Notes: generated from the letters alone by a model not told the origin. DNA of 60,675 nt from Mesorhizobium amorphae (GCF_014843845.1 NZ_JHQS01000064.1:1-60675); one strand, 5' to 3'. Shown: positions 16,734 through 27,933, numbered from the stretch's first letter. Numbers and translations: made by a program.

Positions 16734-17915
16734 CTATTCGGCGGCGGCCGGCAGTGGCGGGGTTGCCCGGCTGCGTCCTTCCCAGACATAGGAGGCCAGC
16801 GCCACCGCCACTGCTACCAGCATGGCCATGGCGCCAACCACCGGCAAGGTTCGATAGCCGTAGCCGGCGTTGAGCATGGCGGCGCCAAGCGACGCGGCAA
16901 GCGCAATGCCGACGTTGAAGCCGGAGGGGATGAGCGAGGAGGCGAGGTTCGATGCATCCGCCGTCCAGGCCAGGATACGGGTCTGGATCGGCGTGCCGAT
17001 GGAGAAGTTGAGGCCGCCCCAGATGACGATCGCAACGATCATCGGCAGCGGATAGGGGCTGACGACATAGATCACCGCGAGCGTGACCGCCTGTAGACAG
17101 AGCAAGGTGATGAGCGACGGCATCAGCTTCCAGTCGGAGAGCTTGCCGCCGACGAAGACGCCGATCGTGGCGCCGACGCCATTGAGCAGAAGCACCCAGG
17201 GCACCAGGTTCTTGTCGAGGCCGGTAACTTCAAGCAACGTCGGGGTGATGTAGGTGAACAGGGTGAACTGGCCGATCATCAGCATCAGCATCAGGATGAG
17301 CGAGGTCCAGACCTGCTGGCGTGCCAGCACGCGCACCTCACGGGTAAAGCCTGCCTGCTGGTTCGATGTGCCTGCCGTGCGCGGCAAAAGCGCCAGCATG
17401 GCCAAGGTCGCCACTACCCCAAGAGCGCACATCACCCAGAAGGTGGCGCGCCAGCCCCACAGAGTGCCGATTGCCGTGCCAGCCGGCACGCCGATGACGT
17501 TGGAGACGGTGAGGCCGGACAAGATGACCGCCACGGCCATGCCGCGCTTGTCCTCGGGGACAAGGCCGACCGCGACCACCATGGCGACACCGAAATAGGC
17601 GCCATGCGCCACGGCGACCGCAATGCGCAAAAGCAGCATGGAAGCAAAGTCGGGCGCCAGCGCGCAGGCTGCCTGGCCGATGGTGAAGGCTATCGAAAGG
17701 CCGAGCAACAGGGCCTTGCGCGAAAAGCTCTTAGTGGCGAGCGTCAGCAGTGGGCCGCCAATCGCGATGCCGCAGGCGTAGCCGGAGACGAGGTAGCCCG
17801 AGGTGGGGATGGACACGCTCAAGCCGTCGGCGACCTGCGGCAGCACGCCGGCAATGACGAATTCCGTGGTGCCGAAGGCGAAGGCGGCAAAAAACAGGGC
17901 GAATAGAGGAAGCAT
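16734..17915 (-). CDS. MFS exporter (AraJ/YdhP-like)
   Basis: 393-aa 12-TM transporter of the DHA1 group. The start MLPLFALFFAAFAFGTTEFVIAGVLPQVADGL is the hallmark TEFVxxGLLP pattern of arabinose-efflux-type permeases. It differs from the other AraJ-like gene at 2480 in sequence but shares the architecture. The ATG at 17915 follows AGAGGA and is preferred to the longer frame from 17975. The substrate is unknown. It converges on the GNAT gene with only 7 bp between stops. Confidence 0.87.
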   Translation of the reverse strand: MLPLFALFFAAFAFGTTEFVIAGVLPQVADGLSVSIPTSGYLVSGYACGIAIGGPLLTLATKSFSRKALLLGLSIAFTIGQAACALAPDFASMLLLRIAVAVAHGAYFGVAMVVAVGLVPEDKRGMAVAVILSGLTVSNVIGVPAGTAIGTLWGWRATFWVMCALGVVATLAMLALLPRTAGTSNQQAGFTREVRVLARQQVWTSLILMLMLMIGQFTLFTYITPTLLEVTGLDKNLVPWVLLLNGVGATIGVFVGGKLSDWKLMPSLITLLCLQAVTLAVIYVVSPYPLPMIVAIVIWGGLNFSIGTPIQTRILAWTADASNLASSLIPSGFNVGIALAASLGAAMLNAGYGYRTLPVVGAMAMLVAVAVALASYVWEGRSRATPPLPAAAE

Positions 17916-18074
17916 GGCGCGGCAAGCAATCCCAGGATGAGTTGGCCTCAAACCACGGATGAACGCTGCCGGCAATGCAGAAATTGTCGACGCCGCTTTA
18001 GCTTTTCTTGACCGGGAAGTGGCGCGGAGGTGAAGCGGCGATCTCCTCGAAGGGAGATCGGCAGTTTCAACGCC

Positions 18075-19736
18075 TCAACTCGCCTTGAGCCGCGAGCCGC
18101 CGAGCAGGCCGCGTTCCTCCAGCACCGGGTAGGCCATGGACGCCAGCAGCGAGTTGATCTGCTTGAGGTCGCGGATGGTGTCGAGGTGGATGGAACTGGT
18201 CTCGACGCTCTTGGCGGTGCCGTCGCGCAGCCGCAGGAAATGGCTGGCGCTGGTTTCCTTCTCGCGGTCGCGCAGGCGGTCCTTTTCCAGGACAAGCTGG
18301 CGCGCTGTCTCGGCATCGCGCGACACCAGCACGTTGAAGGCAAGCCTGGCATTGGCGAGCACCGAGGCGTGGAAGGCACAAAGTTCGCGCCAGCCTTCAG
18401 GCGTGAACTCCAGGCCGCGCTCGAGCTTCTTCCTGACATGCACCAGCATGTTGCGCACGATGATGTCGCCGACCTGCTCCAGCTTGACGCAGGCGCCGAT
18501 CAGTTCCTGGCAGCGCAGCGCCTCGTCTTCGGAGAGCGGGTTCTTGGTGACCTTGGCCAGATAGAGCTTTATCGCCGCATGCTTCTTGTCGACGCGATCG
18601 TCGAGTGCCGCCAGCGCCTTGATCTTGTCGGCGTCGGCGCTCTCATAGAGCTCAATGATGCGCTTCAGCATGATCTCGACCGTCTCGCAGACCCGCACCA
18701 CCTCGCGTGTGGCATTGGCCAGCGCCTGGCTCGGGGTATCGAGAGCGCTTTCGTTCAGAGCGGACAGTTCGATGGCGTCGAGCGCGGCCGGCTCCGACTT
18801 GGTGCCGAGCGCCACGATCTTCTCCGAAGCGCGGTAGACGAGACCGGCCAATGGCAGGCCGGCGAGCAGGATCAACACGTTGAACAGGATGTGGGCGTGG
18901 ACGATCTGGTCGGGCACGCTGGTGCCGAGGAAGGCGACCGGCGGCTTGAAGGTCAGGAACAGGATCAGCATGACCAGCGAGCCCATGCCGCGCATCAGGA
19001 GATTGCCGATCGGCACGACACGCACGCCGGGCTCGGCATTGCGGGTCAGCAGCGGCGCAATGATCGAGGAGCCGAGATTGACGCCGAGCACCAGCACGAT
19101 GCCAAGCTCGGGCGGGATGAAGCCGCGGCCGGCCAGCGTGACCATCAACAGCACGGCGGCGATCGAGGAATGGAACAGCCAGGTGATCAATGCCGCCAGA
19201 AGATAGGCGGTGACCGGATCGCCGGAGAAGTAGTTGACGATGACCGGCATCAGCGTGCTCTGGCGCAGCGGTTCCGATGCCTGGCCTATCATTTCCAGCG
19301 ACAGGATCAGCAGGCCGATGCCGATCAGGATGCGGCCGAACTGGCGCCAGTCACGCCGCTCGGTGGCCATGAACATGACGGTGCCGGCGACCAGGCAGAC
19401 CGGCACCAGCAGCGACAGGTCGAAGGTGAGCAGCTTGACCACCAGCGCCGAGCCGATCTCGGCGCCGCGCACTGCCAATTGGCCGGACATGCCAGAGACG
19501 ATGCCGGCCCCGGCGAAGGAGCCGACGAGCAAGGTGACGGCGGTGGAGCTTTGCAGCGCGATCGACAGGCCGCAGCCGGCAAGCACCGCCATCAGCGGAT
19601 TGCGCATGGTGGCGCGCAGCCGGTGGCGCAGCACGTCGCCATAGGCACGCTCGACACCCGTTTTCACCAGGCGGGTGGCGAACAGCATCAGCGCCACCGC
19701 GCCGGCAAGATGCAAAAGGACGACCGAACCGCTCAC
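18075..19736 (-). CDS. Na+/phosphate cotransporter-like protein (NptA/PhoU)
   Basis: 553-aa membrane protein of the Na/Pi-cotransporter II family. It has two Na/Pi repeats with paired QSSTA (LQSSTAVTLL, about 62-71) and SSIAAV signatures and 8-9 hydrophobic helices up to about residue 310. The C-terminal part (about 330-540) is a helical PhoU-like domain. Bacterial members are thought to move phosphate or act in phosphate homeostasis; Na+ dependence is family knowledge. The start codon is GTG at 19736. No phosphate-regulon neighbour is present. Confidence 0.88.
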   Translation of the reverse strand: MSGSVVLLHLAGAVALMLFATRLVKTGVERAYGDVLRHRLRATMRNPLMAVLAGCGLSIALQSSTAVTLLVGSFAGAGIVSGMSGQLAVRGAEIGSALVVKLLTFDLSLLVPVCLVAGTVMFMATERRDWRQFGRILIGIGLLILSLEMIGQASEPLRQSTLMPVIVNYFSGDPVTAYLLAALITWLFHSSIAAVLLMVTLAGRGFIPPELGIVLVLGVNLGSSIIAPLLTRNAEPGVRVVPIGNLLMRGMGSLVMLILFLTFKPPVAFLGTSVPDQIVHAHILFNVLILLAGLPLAGLVYRASEKIVALGTKSEPAALDAIELSALNESALDTPSQALANATREVVRVCETVEIMLKRIIELYESADADKIKALAALDDRVDKKHAAIKLYLAKVTKNPLSEDEALRCQELIGACVKLEQVGDIIVRNMLVHVRKKLERGLEFTPEGWRELCAFHASVLANARLAFNVLVSRDAETARQLVLEKDRLRDREKETSASHFLRLRDGTAKSVETSSIHLDTIRDLKQINSLLASMAYPVLEERGLLGGSRLKAS

Positions 19737-20125
19737 GCTCAGCCTCGCAATCCAAGAGACGCGCGCGGCGCGGGGGCCATGCCGTCGAAGAGGTCAAGAA
19801 GGGCACGAATCATGGGCATTGTAAGGGTCGAGCATACTCTGATTGCATTTAGCCGGATAATAAATTTCGCACCGTTCGGCCGGCTGCTGGCGCGCGACAG
19901 GGTGTGTCGGAAATGGATGGATGGCAGATTGGTTGCATGGCCAGCCGGCGCCAGGACAGCGGTGCTGCCTGGCTCCCGCATTTGTTTCCAACCAAGTCTA
20001 AGAGCGACGTTGAATTAGATCATCTAAATATTGGAAATCATTACAGAAACGTAACCTTAGCGTTCAGTTTCGGTTCATCCTTGGCGCCCTATTGCTTGGG
20101 CATCGACAACCAAGGAGTACCTGTC
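19737..20125. other. Intergenic region, divergent promoters
   Basis: 389-bp gap between the divergent Na/Pi gene and the RcnB-like gene. It is more AT-rich between 19840 and 20060 and should hold both promoters. I see no palindrome, RNA or convincing small gene in it; AAGGAG at 20112-20117 is the ribosome site of the rightward gene. Confidence 0.5.
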
Positions 20126-20497
20126 ATGAAACGTCTCGTTCTTTCCGCTGTCGCCGCCTCGATGCTGGCCGCTACGTCCTTCTCGGGCCATGCCGCGCCG
20201 CTCAACGCGCCCGTCGCGCCGCAGTCGAACTACAGCCAGGTCGACTGGCAGAAGCCCGACAGGCATGTCGTGAAAAAGAGGGTCGTGGTGAGGAAGAAGG
20301 TCGTTGTGGTGAAGCGGAACCATTGGCGCAACGGCCAGAGGTATTCGAGCTGGAAGCGCCACCAGGCGATCCGCGACTACGGCCGCTATGGCCTGCGTCG
20401 TCCAGGCCCCGGCCAGGAGTGGATCCGCGTCGGCAACGACTATGTGCTGGTCAGTATCCTGTCGGGTATCGTCTTCGGCGCCATCGCCGCCCACTGA
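20126..20497 (+). CDS. RcnB-family periplasmic protein
   Basis: 123-aa secreted protein. Signal peptide at residues 1-24 (MKRLVLSAVAASMLAATSFSGHA); the mature part is strongly basic (VVKKRVVVRKKVVVVKR) and then has the RcnB-like core WRNGQRYSSW...YGLRRPGPGQEWIRVGNDYVLV, ending in a hydrophobic tail SILSGIVFGAIAA. Escherichia coli RcnB limits Ni/Co efflux; rhizobial relatives are numerous and mostly uncharacterised. AAGGAG lies 8 nt upstream of the chosen ATG; the open frame before it has no signal. A terminator follows. Confidence 0.85.
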   Translation: MKRLVLSAVAASMLAATSFSGHAAPLNAPVAPQSNYSQVDWQKPDRHVVKKRVVVRKKVVVVKRNHWRNGQRYSSWKRHQAIRDYGRYGLRRPGPGQEWIRVGNDYVLVSILSGIVFGAIAAH

Positions 20498-20519
20498 TCC
20501 ATCTCGAATCGTGTCGCAG

Positions 20520-20550
20520 GAAGGCGGCCGGCGACGGCCGCCTTCTTTTT
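20520..20550 (+). terminator. Rho-independent terminator
   Basis: A GC-rich stem (AAGGCGGCCG/CGGCCGCCTT, 4-nt loop) followed by a T-run at 20545-20550. It lies 23 bp after the RcnB-like gene and separates it from dnaG. Confidence 0.85.
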
Positions 20551-20633
20551 GCCCTGTGGAAACCGGGCATCGTCCGCATTAGGGGTCGTCGGACTTCGCG
20601 GGCATGGCTATATGAGGGGGAAACGAGTTCCCC

Positions 20634-22592
20634 ATGCGCTTTCCGCCCGCCTTCCTCGACGAGATCCGCGACCGCGTGCCGATTTCTTCGGTGATCGGCC
20701 AGCGCGTCGCGTGGGACAGGAAGAAGACCAACGCGCCGCGCGGCGACTATTGGGCCTGCTGCCCGTTCCATGGCGAGAAGAGCCCGTCCTTCCACTGCGA
20801 GGACAAGAAGGGCCGCTACCATTGTTTCGGCTGCTCGGTGTCGGGCGATCACTTCAAGTTCCTGACCGAGCTCGACGGGATGAGTTTTCCCGAAGCGGTC
20901 GAGAAGATCGCCGACATGGCCGGCGTGCCGATGCCGGTGCGCGACGAACAGGAGGAACGGCGCGAAAAGGAACGCGCCAGCCTGACCGACGTCATGGAGA
21001 TGGCGACCACCTTCTTCCAGGAGCGGCTGCAGGGACCGGAAGGCGCAAAGGCGCGCGCCTATCTGCGTGAGCGCGGACTGACATCGGCGACGCAGCAATC
21101 GTTCCGCCTCGGCTATGCGCCGGACAGCCGCAACGCGCTGAAGGAGCATCTTGCCGCCAGGGGCGTTCCAAAAGCCGATATCGAGGCTTGCGGGCTGGTG
21201 CGCCATGGCGACGACATCCCGGTCTCCTATGACTGGTTCCGCGACCGCATCATGTTCCCGATCCCCGACGCCAGAGGCAAGATCATCGCCTTTGGCGGGC
21301 GGGCGCTGGCGGCGGATGCGCTGGCCAAATACATGAATTCGCCCGACACGGAGCTCTTCCACAAGGGCAACGTGCTCTACAATTTCGCCCGTGCCCGCAA
21401 GGCTCTGGCCAAGGGCGGCACGGTCATTGCCGTCGAAGGCTATATGGACGTGATCGCGTTGGCGCAGGCCGGCTTCGAAAACGTCGTGGCGCCGCTCGGC
21501 ACCGCGCTTACCGAGAACCAGCTCGAGCTGTTGTGGCGCATGGCCGGCGAGCCAATCTTATGCTTCGACGGTGACCAGGCTGGGCTGAAGGCGGCGTGGC
21601 GCGCCGCCGATCTGGCGCTGCCGGCGGTCCAGCCGGGACGCTCGGCGCGTTTTGCGCTGCTGCCCGAAGGCAAGGATCCCGACGATCTGGTCAAGGCCGA
21701 AGGTGCGGACGCCTTCCGCGTCGTGCTCGCGGAAGCGCGGCCGCTCGCCGATCTGCTGTGGATGCGCGAGACGTCAAGCGGTGTCTTCGACACGCCGGAA
21801 CGGCGGGGGGGGGTGGGAAAAAGGGCGGAATTGGAAAAGACGCTGCGCGAGCTGACCAGCCGCATCCGCGACGAAAGCCTGCGATATCACTACCAACAGG
21901 AAATGCGCGAGCGGGTGCTAAGCTTCTTCGGTGCCCAGCGCGGCGCCCGGCAAGGTCATCAGGGCGGCCGGCCCGGCGAGCGCGGCAAGGGTGCGGGGTC
22001 GGGCGGGCAGTTCGCGCGGGGCAATAGCGGCGGACGCACCGCGATCACTGAAAGCCTCGGACGTTCGGCGCTGGTCAAGCGCGGCGCCGAGGGCATGTCG
22101 GTGCGCGAGGCGACGATCATCGTGGCGCTGATCAACCATCCGTCGCTGATCGACGAGAACTTTGCCCATGTCGAATTCCTCGATCTCGCCAACACCGACC
22201 TGAAGCGGCTGCACGCCGCCATCCTCGATGCGATGGCGCATGACATGGCCAACGACCGCAACGCTGTCATCGCCACAGTCGAACGGGCCGGCTGCGGCGA
22301 CATCTGGGAGCGCGCTGTGGCGCTGATCAAGCGCGCGCGGCAATGGCCGGCGCTGGAAACCGCCGCCCTCGAGGATGCCCGCGACGCCTTCAACCAGGCA
22401 CTGCACTTGCAGCGCAGCGCGCGCACCTTACATAGGGAGCTGAAACAGGCGCAGGCAGCGCTCGATCAGGATCCGTCGGACGAAAACTTCCGGCATCTGG
22501 TCGAGATTCAGGCGCAATTCAACGATGTGCAAGCAACGGAAGCGCTGATCGAAGGGTTCGGCGTGTCCTCGGGCAGGGCGGGTCGCGTATAG
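20634..22592 (+). CDS. dnaG: DNA primase
   Basis: 652-aa primase that makes RNA primers at the replication fork. The N-terminal CHC2 zinc finger is visible (C43, H46, C64, C67), then the TOPRIM catalytic core with E268 in AVEGYMDVI and the acidic FDGDQAG motif, then a C-terminal helicase-interacting region. A Gly/Gln/Arg-rich linker at about 430-470 separates core and tail. A run of nine G lies at about 21805-21813 inside the coding sequence (residues RRGGVGK), in frame. It is followed by rpoD, the ancient macromolecular-synthesis-operon pairing. Confidence 0.96.
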   Translation: MRFPPAFLDEIRDRVPISSVIGQRVAWDRKKTNAPRGDYWACCPFHGEKSPSFHCEDKKGRYHCFGCSVSGDHFKFLTELDGMSFPEAVEKIADMAGVPMPVRDEQEERREKERASLTDVMEMATTFFQERLQGPEGAKARAYLRERGLTSATQQSFRLGYAPDSRNALKEHLAARGVPKADIEACGLVRHGDDIPVSYDWFRDRIMFPIPDARGKIIAFGGRALAADALAKYMNSPDTELFHKGNVLYNFARARKALAKGGTVIAVEGYMDVIALAQAGFENVVAPLGTALTENQLELLWRMAGEPILCFDGDQAGLKAAWRAADLALPAVQPGRSARFALLPEGKDPDDLVKAEGADAFRVVLAEARPLADLLWMRETSSGVFDTPERRGGVGKRAELEKTLRELTSRIRDESLRYHYQQEMRERVLSFFGAQRGARQGHQGGRPGERGKGAGSGGQFARGNSGGRTAITESLGRSALVKRGAEGMSVREATIIVALINHPSLIDENFAHVEFLDLANTDLKRLHAAILDAMAHDMANDRNAVIATVERAGCGDIWERAVALIKRARQWPALETAALEDARDAFNQALHLQRSARTLHRELKQAQAALDQDPSDENFRHLVEIQAQFNDVQATEALIEGFGVSSGRAGRV

Positions 22593-22955
22593 GTGGAATC
22601 CTGCGCCAAGAATGAAGTGGGAATGTGCCGCGCGTCGTTTAGACGCCCCTAAGTCGGGTAATTGATTCGCTTTTTTCATGCGAATCATGCGAGAGGCGCT
22701 TGACCTTCTGGCAGAATGGCGGAATCAGGACGATTCGAAACGTTAACCCGTGCCCGGCGTCGACGGGAAATGAGCGATGTGAGGTACTGGTCACTGGACA
22801 GGCGGCAGGCCTGCCACAGATACCAGGGTTAATCTGGACTTAACGAGAGATGCGGTTACTGGCCCGGTGACGTGCGTTTGAAGCGAGCGCATCCGATTTG
22901 ACCGGCGCGGCAGCTTACGCGGTTTCGATACAGAGCCGCTTGGAGACGATAAAGA
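22593..22955. other. dnaG-rpoD intergenic region
   Basis: 363-bp gap that should carry an rpoD promoter. It holds an 8-bp inverted repeat TGATTCGC/GCGAATCA at 22663-22687, with a T-rich loop, about 70 bp after dnaG. A CTTGAC hexamer at 22699-22704 resembles a rhizobial -35 element, but I cannot place a confident -10. No gene is seen. Confidence 0.45.
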
Positions 22956-24983
<2,028 letters not shown>

Positions 24984-24994
24984 GCTACGCTTTC

Positions 24995-25585
24995 GTGGGG
25001 GAGGGAACAGAGAGACGGTCATTACGCCGCCTCCTCCCACGGGTCATCGTTTTCAGCCTGGCCGGTCTTACCATTCACCTATGGGCTCTTTTTGGAGCAA
25101 TGATTTTCGGTCATTCTTTTGTGCCGTCGCAAGCTTATGTGAGCGACCACGATATGATCGCGAAATGGATAGCCATACCGGCTGGCTGCATAATTTTCGT
25201 TCTTTGCTGCCGAAAGTTTGCAAAGGACTTCGATGCCCCGCAGGTGTCCGTCAAGACCCTCATCCTCTCTGGCTTTAGCGTTGTTGTGTTGCCTTTCTTT
25301 TTCGGAGTTTTTATCCGTGCAACTGTCCTGACTGCATATCCGCTTTGGCTTGCGGCACTGATGGGGAAGCATACGCAACTCGAATTTTCCGTCAGTGAAA
25401 CGGCGGGTTGGTCCTACCGCTGTCCGAATCGAGTCAGTCTGGCGGGCATGCCCATGATGACCGGCACTCTATGCGGTATCTCGGACGACTTTCGTAATAC
25501 ACTTCATCAGGGCACTCGGGTCGTGTTGACCGGGCGCGGCACGGCGGACGGGCTTTTTGCGGCCGGAATAGATGTTGTTCACTAA
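24995..25585 (+). CDS. Hypothetical membrane protein
   Basis: 196-aa protein with three likely membrane segments (about 16-38, 57-72 and 88-112) and a soluble C-terminus with two Cys (YRCPN, GTLCG). The third-position composition is clearly less GC-rich than its neighbours, suggesting acquisition or weak expression. The start is uncertain: the GTG at 24995 lies 11 bp after rpoD without an obvious ribosome site. I do not recognise a family. It ends 5 bp before a strong terminator. Confidence 0.6.
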   Translation: MGEGTERRSLRRLLPRVIVFSLAGLTIHLWALFGAMIFGHSFVPSQAYVSDHDMIAKWIAIPAGCIIFVLCCRKFAKDFDAPQVSVKTLILSGFSVVVLPFFFGVFIRATVLTAYPLWLAALMGKHTQLEFSVSETAGWSYRCPNRVSLAGMPMMTGTLCGISDDFRNTLHQGTRVVLTGRGTADGLFAAGIDVVH

Positions 25586-25589
25586 CTAA

Positions 25590-25611
25590 GGGCGCCTCCG
25601 GCGCCCTTTTT
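25590..25611 (+). terminator. Rho-independent terminator
   Basis: A perfect GGGCGCC/GGCGCCC stem with a 3-nt loop and a T-run (25607-25611), directly after the hypothetical membrane protein. It closes the dnaG-rpoD region. Confidence 0.88.
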
Positions 25612-25764
25612 CATTGGGCCGAGGGTTCCACCGCTCTTGCCCGTGACGGCCGCCGGGAGGATAGTTTCGATGTCGGATGCATGTTCTGGGCGATAACCCG
25701 GATGCCCGCCCCGGCGGAGGTCACGACCTGCCGCCGTGCTCCGTGGCCCGGACGGAGGTGTGCC

Positions 25765-26058
25765 ATGACGACTTACATCGTGCTTATCAACTGGACCGAG
25801 CAGGGCGCAAAGAATGTGCGCGACTCCCCGAAGCGGCTGGACGCCGCCAAGAAGCTCTTGGGGGACATGGGCGGATCGTTCAAGGCGTTTTATCTCACCA
25901 TGGGCGAATGTGACATGGTGGCGATTGTCGAAGCCCCCGATGACGCGGTGCTCGCTCGTTTCGCGCTGATGCTGGCGACCGGAGGCAACGTCAAGACACG
26001 GACGCTGAAGGCCTTCCCGGAATTCGCCTATCGCGAGATCATCTCCTCGCTTGGATAG
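25765..26058 (+). CDS. GYD-domain protein
   Basis: 97-aa protein of the GYD family (ferredoxin-like alpha/beta dimers, function unknown). Seen features are the start MTTYIVLINWTEQGAKNVRDSPKR, the GGSFKAFYLTMGECDMVAIVEAPDD core and the SGGNVKT-like LATGGNVKTRTLKAF near the end. GGAGGT lies 6 nt upstream of the ATG. Structure-level analogy to dimeric alpha-beta-barrel proteins is family knowledge; no substrate can be named. Confidence 0.83.
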   Translation: MTTYIVLINWTEQGAKNVRDSPKRLDAAKKLLGDMGGSFKAFYLTMGECDMVAIVEAPDDAVLARFALMLATGGNVKTRTLKAFPEFAYREIISSLG

Positions 26059-26120
26059 GCGCCATGGCGGAAAAGGTTCGGACCGACAAGTCCGGAGCAT
26101 TTTCGTTCGCGCGCAACCAA

Positions 26121-26146
26121 ACGGGCGCCGTCTTGACGACGCCCGT
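26121..26146. repeat. Inverted repeat between GYD and DCC genes
   Basis: Arms ACGGGCG/CGCCCGT around a 12-nt interior that itself partly pairs. There is no T-run; it may end the GYD mRNA or separate the two genes. Confidence 0.35.
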
Positions 26147-26191
26147 TCGTCCGTGGTCCTTCGCTTGCGTTGCGAACCGAATGCCGGGGCC

Positions 26192-26560
26192 ATGCTGACC
26201 GTCTGGTACAACACACGCTGCCCTGTCTGCGATGCCGGCATTTCCAGGCAGAAACGGCGGCTGATCGAGGCGGTCAAATCAGGCCGGATCGAGTTCCGCG
26301 ACATCAATCTCGAACCGGCGGCGCTTTCCGGGTATGGGGCGTCGCTCGAAGATATCCGCCGTCGGCTGCATGCTACCGACGCCGACGGCAGATTGCTGGT
26401 CGGTGCCGATGTCGCGATTGCCGTCTGGAAGGCGACGCCGGGCGAGGGCTGGCTGGCGACGCTGTTCGGCAATCCCGTCCTCCTGCCGCTGACGCGCTTG
26501 GCCTATGATCGTTTCGCCGACCTCCTCTACGCCTGGAACCGGCGCAAGGGCCGCTGGTAA
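26192..26560 (+). CDS. DCC-family thiol-disulfide oxidoreductase-like protein
   Basis: 122-aa DUF393 (DCC) protein. The name-giving motif is present: VWYNTRCPVCDAG at about 3-15 with a CxxCD thioredoxin-like centre. The middle helix DINLEPAALSGYGASLEDIRRRLH and the GADVAIAVW segment are also characteristic. Redox activity is presumed from the CxxC. The ATG at 26192 puts the motif at the N-terminus as in relatives; the longer frame from 26051 would overlap the GYD gene. Confidence 0.82.
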   Translation: MLTVWYNTRCPVCDAGISRQKRRLIEAVKSGRIEFRDINLEPAALSGYGASLEDIRRRLHATDADGRLLVGADVAIAVWKATPGEGWLATLFGNPVLLPLTRLAYDRFADLLYAWNRRKGRW

Positions 26561-26638
26561 CCGGCGCGTTGCCGGCAAGCTCGCGATGGCTGCGTGGGAG
26601 GAACGGCCCGGATTGCCTCCGGGCCTCGCCGTTGTCAT

Positions 26639-26896
26639 CTATCGGGCCGCAGGCTCGCACAGCCAGCCGACGATGCGGCGCACCACCGGCAGCACGAGGA
26701 GCAGCGTCGGAAACGCCACCAGCCAGGAGAGGCCCCATGCGGTCAGCCAGATGGCCGGCAGGTCGGGGTGGACGCCAAGGCTCTTCAGCGTCGAGATGAA
26801 CGAGACGATGAAGGTCATCAGCAGCGACAGCATCAGCGGGCTGACGACAGCGGCGTAGCGCGCAGGCAGCTTCCTGCGCGGGATTTTCAGGGTCAT
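26639..26896 (-). CDS. DUF2798 membrane protein
   Basis: 85-aa protein with two membrane helices (about 16-38 and 50-70), matching the small DUF2798 family: RKLPARYAAVVSPLMLSLLMTFIVSFISTL, then AWGLSWLVAFPTLLLVLPVVRRIV. Function unknown. The ATG at 26896 precedes the family's conserved start. Divergent from a PadR regulator whose paired boxes lie at 27086-27155, it could belong to the same control unit, though the 190-bp distance leaves this open. Confidence 0.78.
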   Translation of the reverse strand: MTLKIPRRKLPARYAAVVSPLMLSLLMTFIVSFISTLKSLGVHPDLPAIWLTAWGLSWLVAFPTLLLVLPVVRRIVGWLCEPAAR

Positions 26897-27085
26897 TTCT
26901 GGATTTTCCTTGAAGTGTCCGGTCTGTCGCATCGGCATCCGTTCGCCGCTTTTCGGCGCAACTGCCCGGAAAGACCGGGGATGGATGCGTTGCTTGACGT
27001 CAGACGCTTACGGAGCGGTCGTCGACCCTCGTCCGCCTTCTAGCCGCCGCTCCCGGCGAAATCAATCCGGCTGGCGACGTTTTCA

Positions 27086-27155
27086 GATACATCGTAAGAT
27101 ATATCTTGACTCGGCGGAGGCGCGCACTTAATTAAGATATATCGTAAGACATAAC
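27086..27155. promoter_or_regulatory. Paired PadR boxes
   Basis: Two 20-bp elements, 27086-27105 (GATACATCGTAAGATATATC) and 27136-27155 (GATATATCGTAAGACATAAC), differ at only a few positions and start exactly 50 bp apart. They sit directly upstream of the PadR gene. Starts five helical turns apart suggest cooperative or looping autorepression by PadR. The pairing with PadR is inferred from position. Confidence 0.6.
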
Positions 27156-27169
27156 TCATGGAGTAAATT

Positions 27170-27838
27170 ATGCACAGACATCATCAATTTGGCGAGCATC
27201 CGTTGCGCGCTTTCATGCACATGGCCGGCAAGTTCGGCGGCGGTCGTGGCGGCGGCTTCGGCCCATTCGGCCACGGTGGTCGTGGCGGCGGCCGCGGCGG
27301 ACCGGGCGACATGTTCCGCGCCGGGCGCATGCTGGCCGACGGCGATCTCAAGCTGATCACGCTGTCGCTGCTGGCCGAGGCGCCGCGCCACGGCTACGAC
27401 ATCATCAAGGCGCTGGAAGAGCGCACCAGCGGCGTCTACAGCCCGAGCCCGGGCGTGGTCTATCCGACGCTGACCTTCCTGGAAGAGGCCGGCTATGCCA
27501 CCTCCTCGGCGGAAGGCAACAAGAAGGTGTTTTCGATCACCGAGGCGGGTCAGGCGCATCTCGAGGAAAACCGCGAGATGATCGACCATGTGCTCGACCA
27601 TCTCGAGCGCTTCGGTCGCAAGATGGCCAAGGCGCGCGACTGGTTCGGCTGGAACGACGACGGCGAGGAGGGCGGCCGCCGAGGCCGCCACGAAAAGCGC
27701 GACGCGTTCCGCGCCGTACGCCACCGCATGCGCGCCGCGCTCAGCGACATCGTCGATGCGCCTGAAGACACGCAGGCCCAGGCGATGAGCATCCTGCAAG
27801 ATGCCGCCGAAGCTCTCGAGGCGCTGTCGCGCCGCTGA
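27170..27838 (+). CDS. PadR-family regulator
   Basis: 222-aa repressor. A His/Gly-rich, disordered N-terminus (about 1-50, with GGGRGGGFGPFGHGGRGG) precedes the PadR winged helix (about 58-130: LKLITLSLLAEAPRHGYDIIKALEER, GVVYPTLTFLEEAGY). A C-terminal dimerisation helix region follows. The Gly/His-rich leader may bind metal, which is speculation. Two near-identical boxes upstream suggest autoregulation. A strong terminator follows. Confidence 0.87.
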   Translation: MHRHHQFGEHPLRAFMHMAGKFGGGRGGGFGPFGHGGRGGGRGGPGDMFRAGRMLADGDLKLITLSLLAEAPRHGYDIIKALEERTSGVYSPSPGVVYPTLTFLEEAGYATSSAEGNKKVFSITEAGQAHLEENREMIDHVLDHLERFGRKMAKARDWFGWNDDGEEGGRRGRHEKRDAFRAVRHRMRAALSDIVDAPEDTQAQAMSILQDAAEALEALSRR

Positions 27839-27867
27839 AGGCGTTAGCTTCTCCATCGCCGCAAGCG

Positions 27868-27897
27868 AAAAAAGCCCGGAGAGATCCGGGCTTTTTC
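27868..27897. terminator. Bidirectional terminator
   Basis: Stem AAGCCCGGA/TCCGGGCTT with a 4-nt loop, flanked by an A-run on the left and a T-run on the right. It can stop both the PadR transcript and the convergent YiaA-like transcript. Confidence 0.85.
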
Positions 27898-27933
27898 ATT
27901 TGGTCTGGTGAGTTCAGGAATGTGCGGCAGGCA

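Noticed and set aside
18030..20018. 662-codon open frame antisense to the Na/Pi transporter
   Set aside because: The His/Gln/Asp-rich translation is the complement of a membrane-protein gene with clear family motifs.
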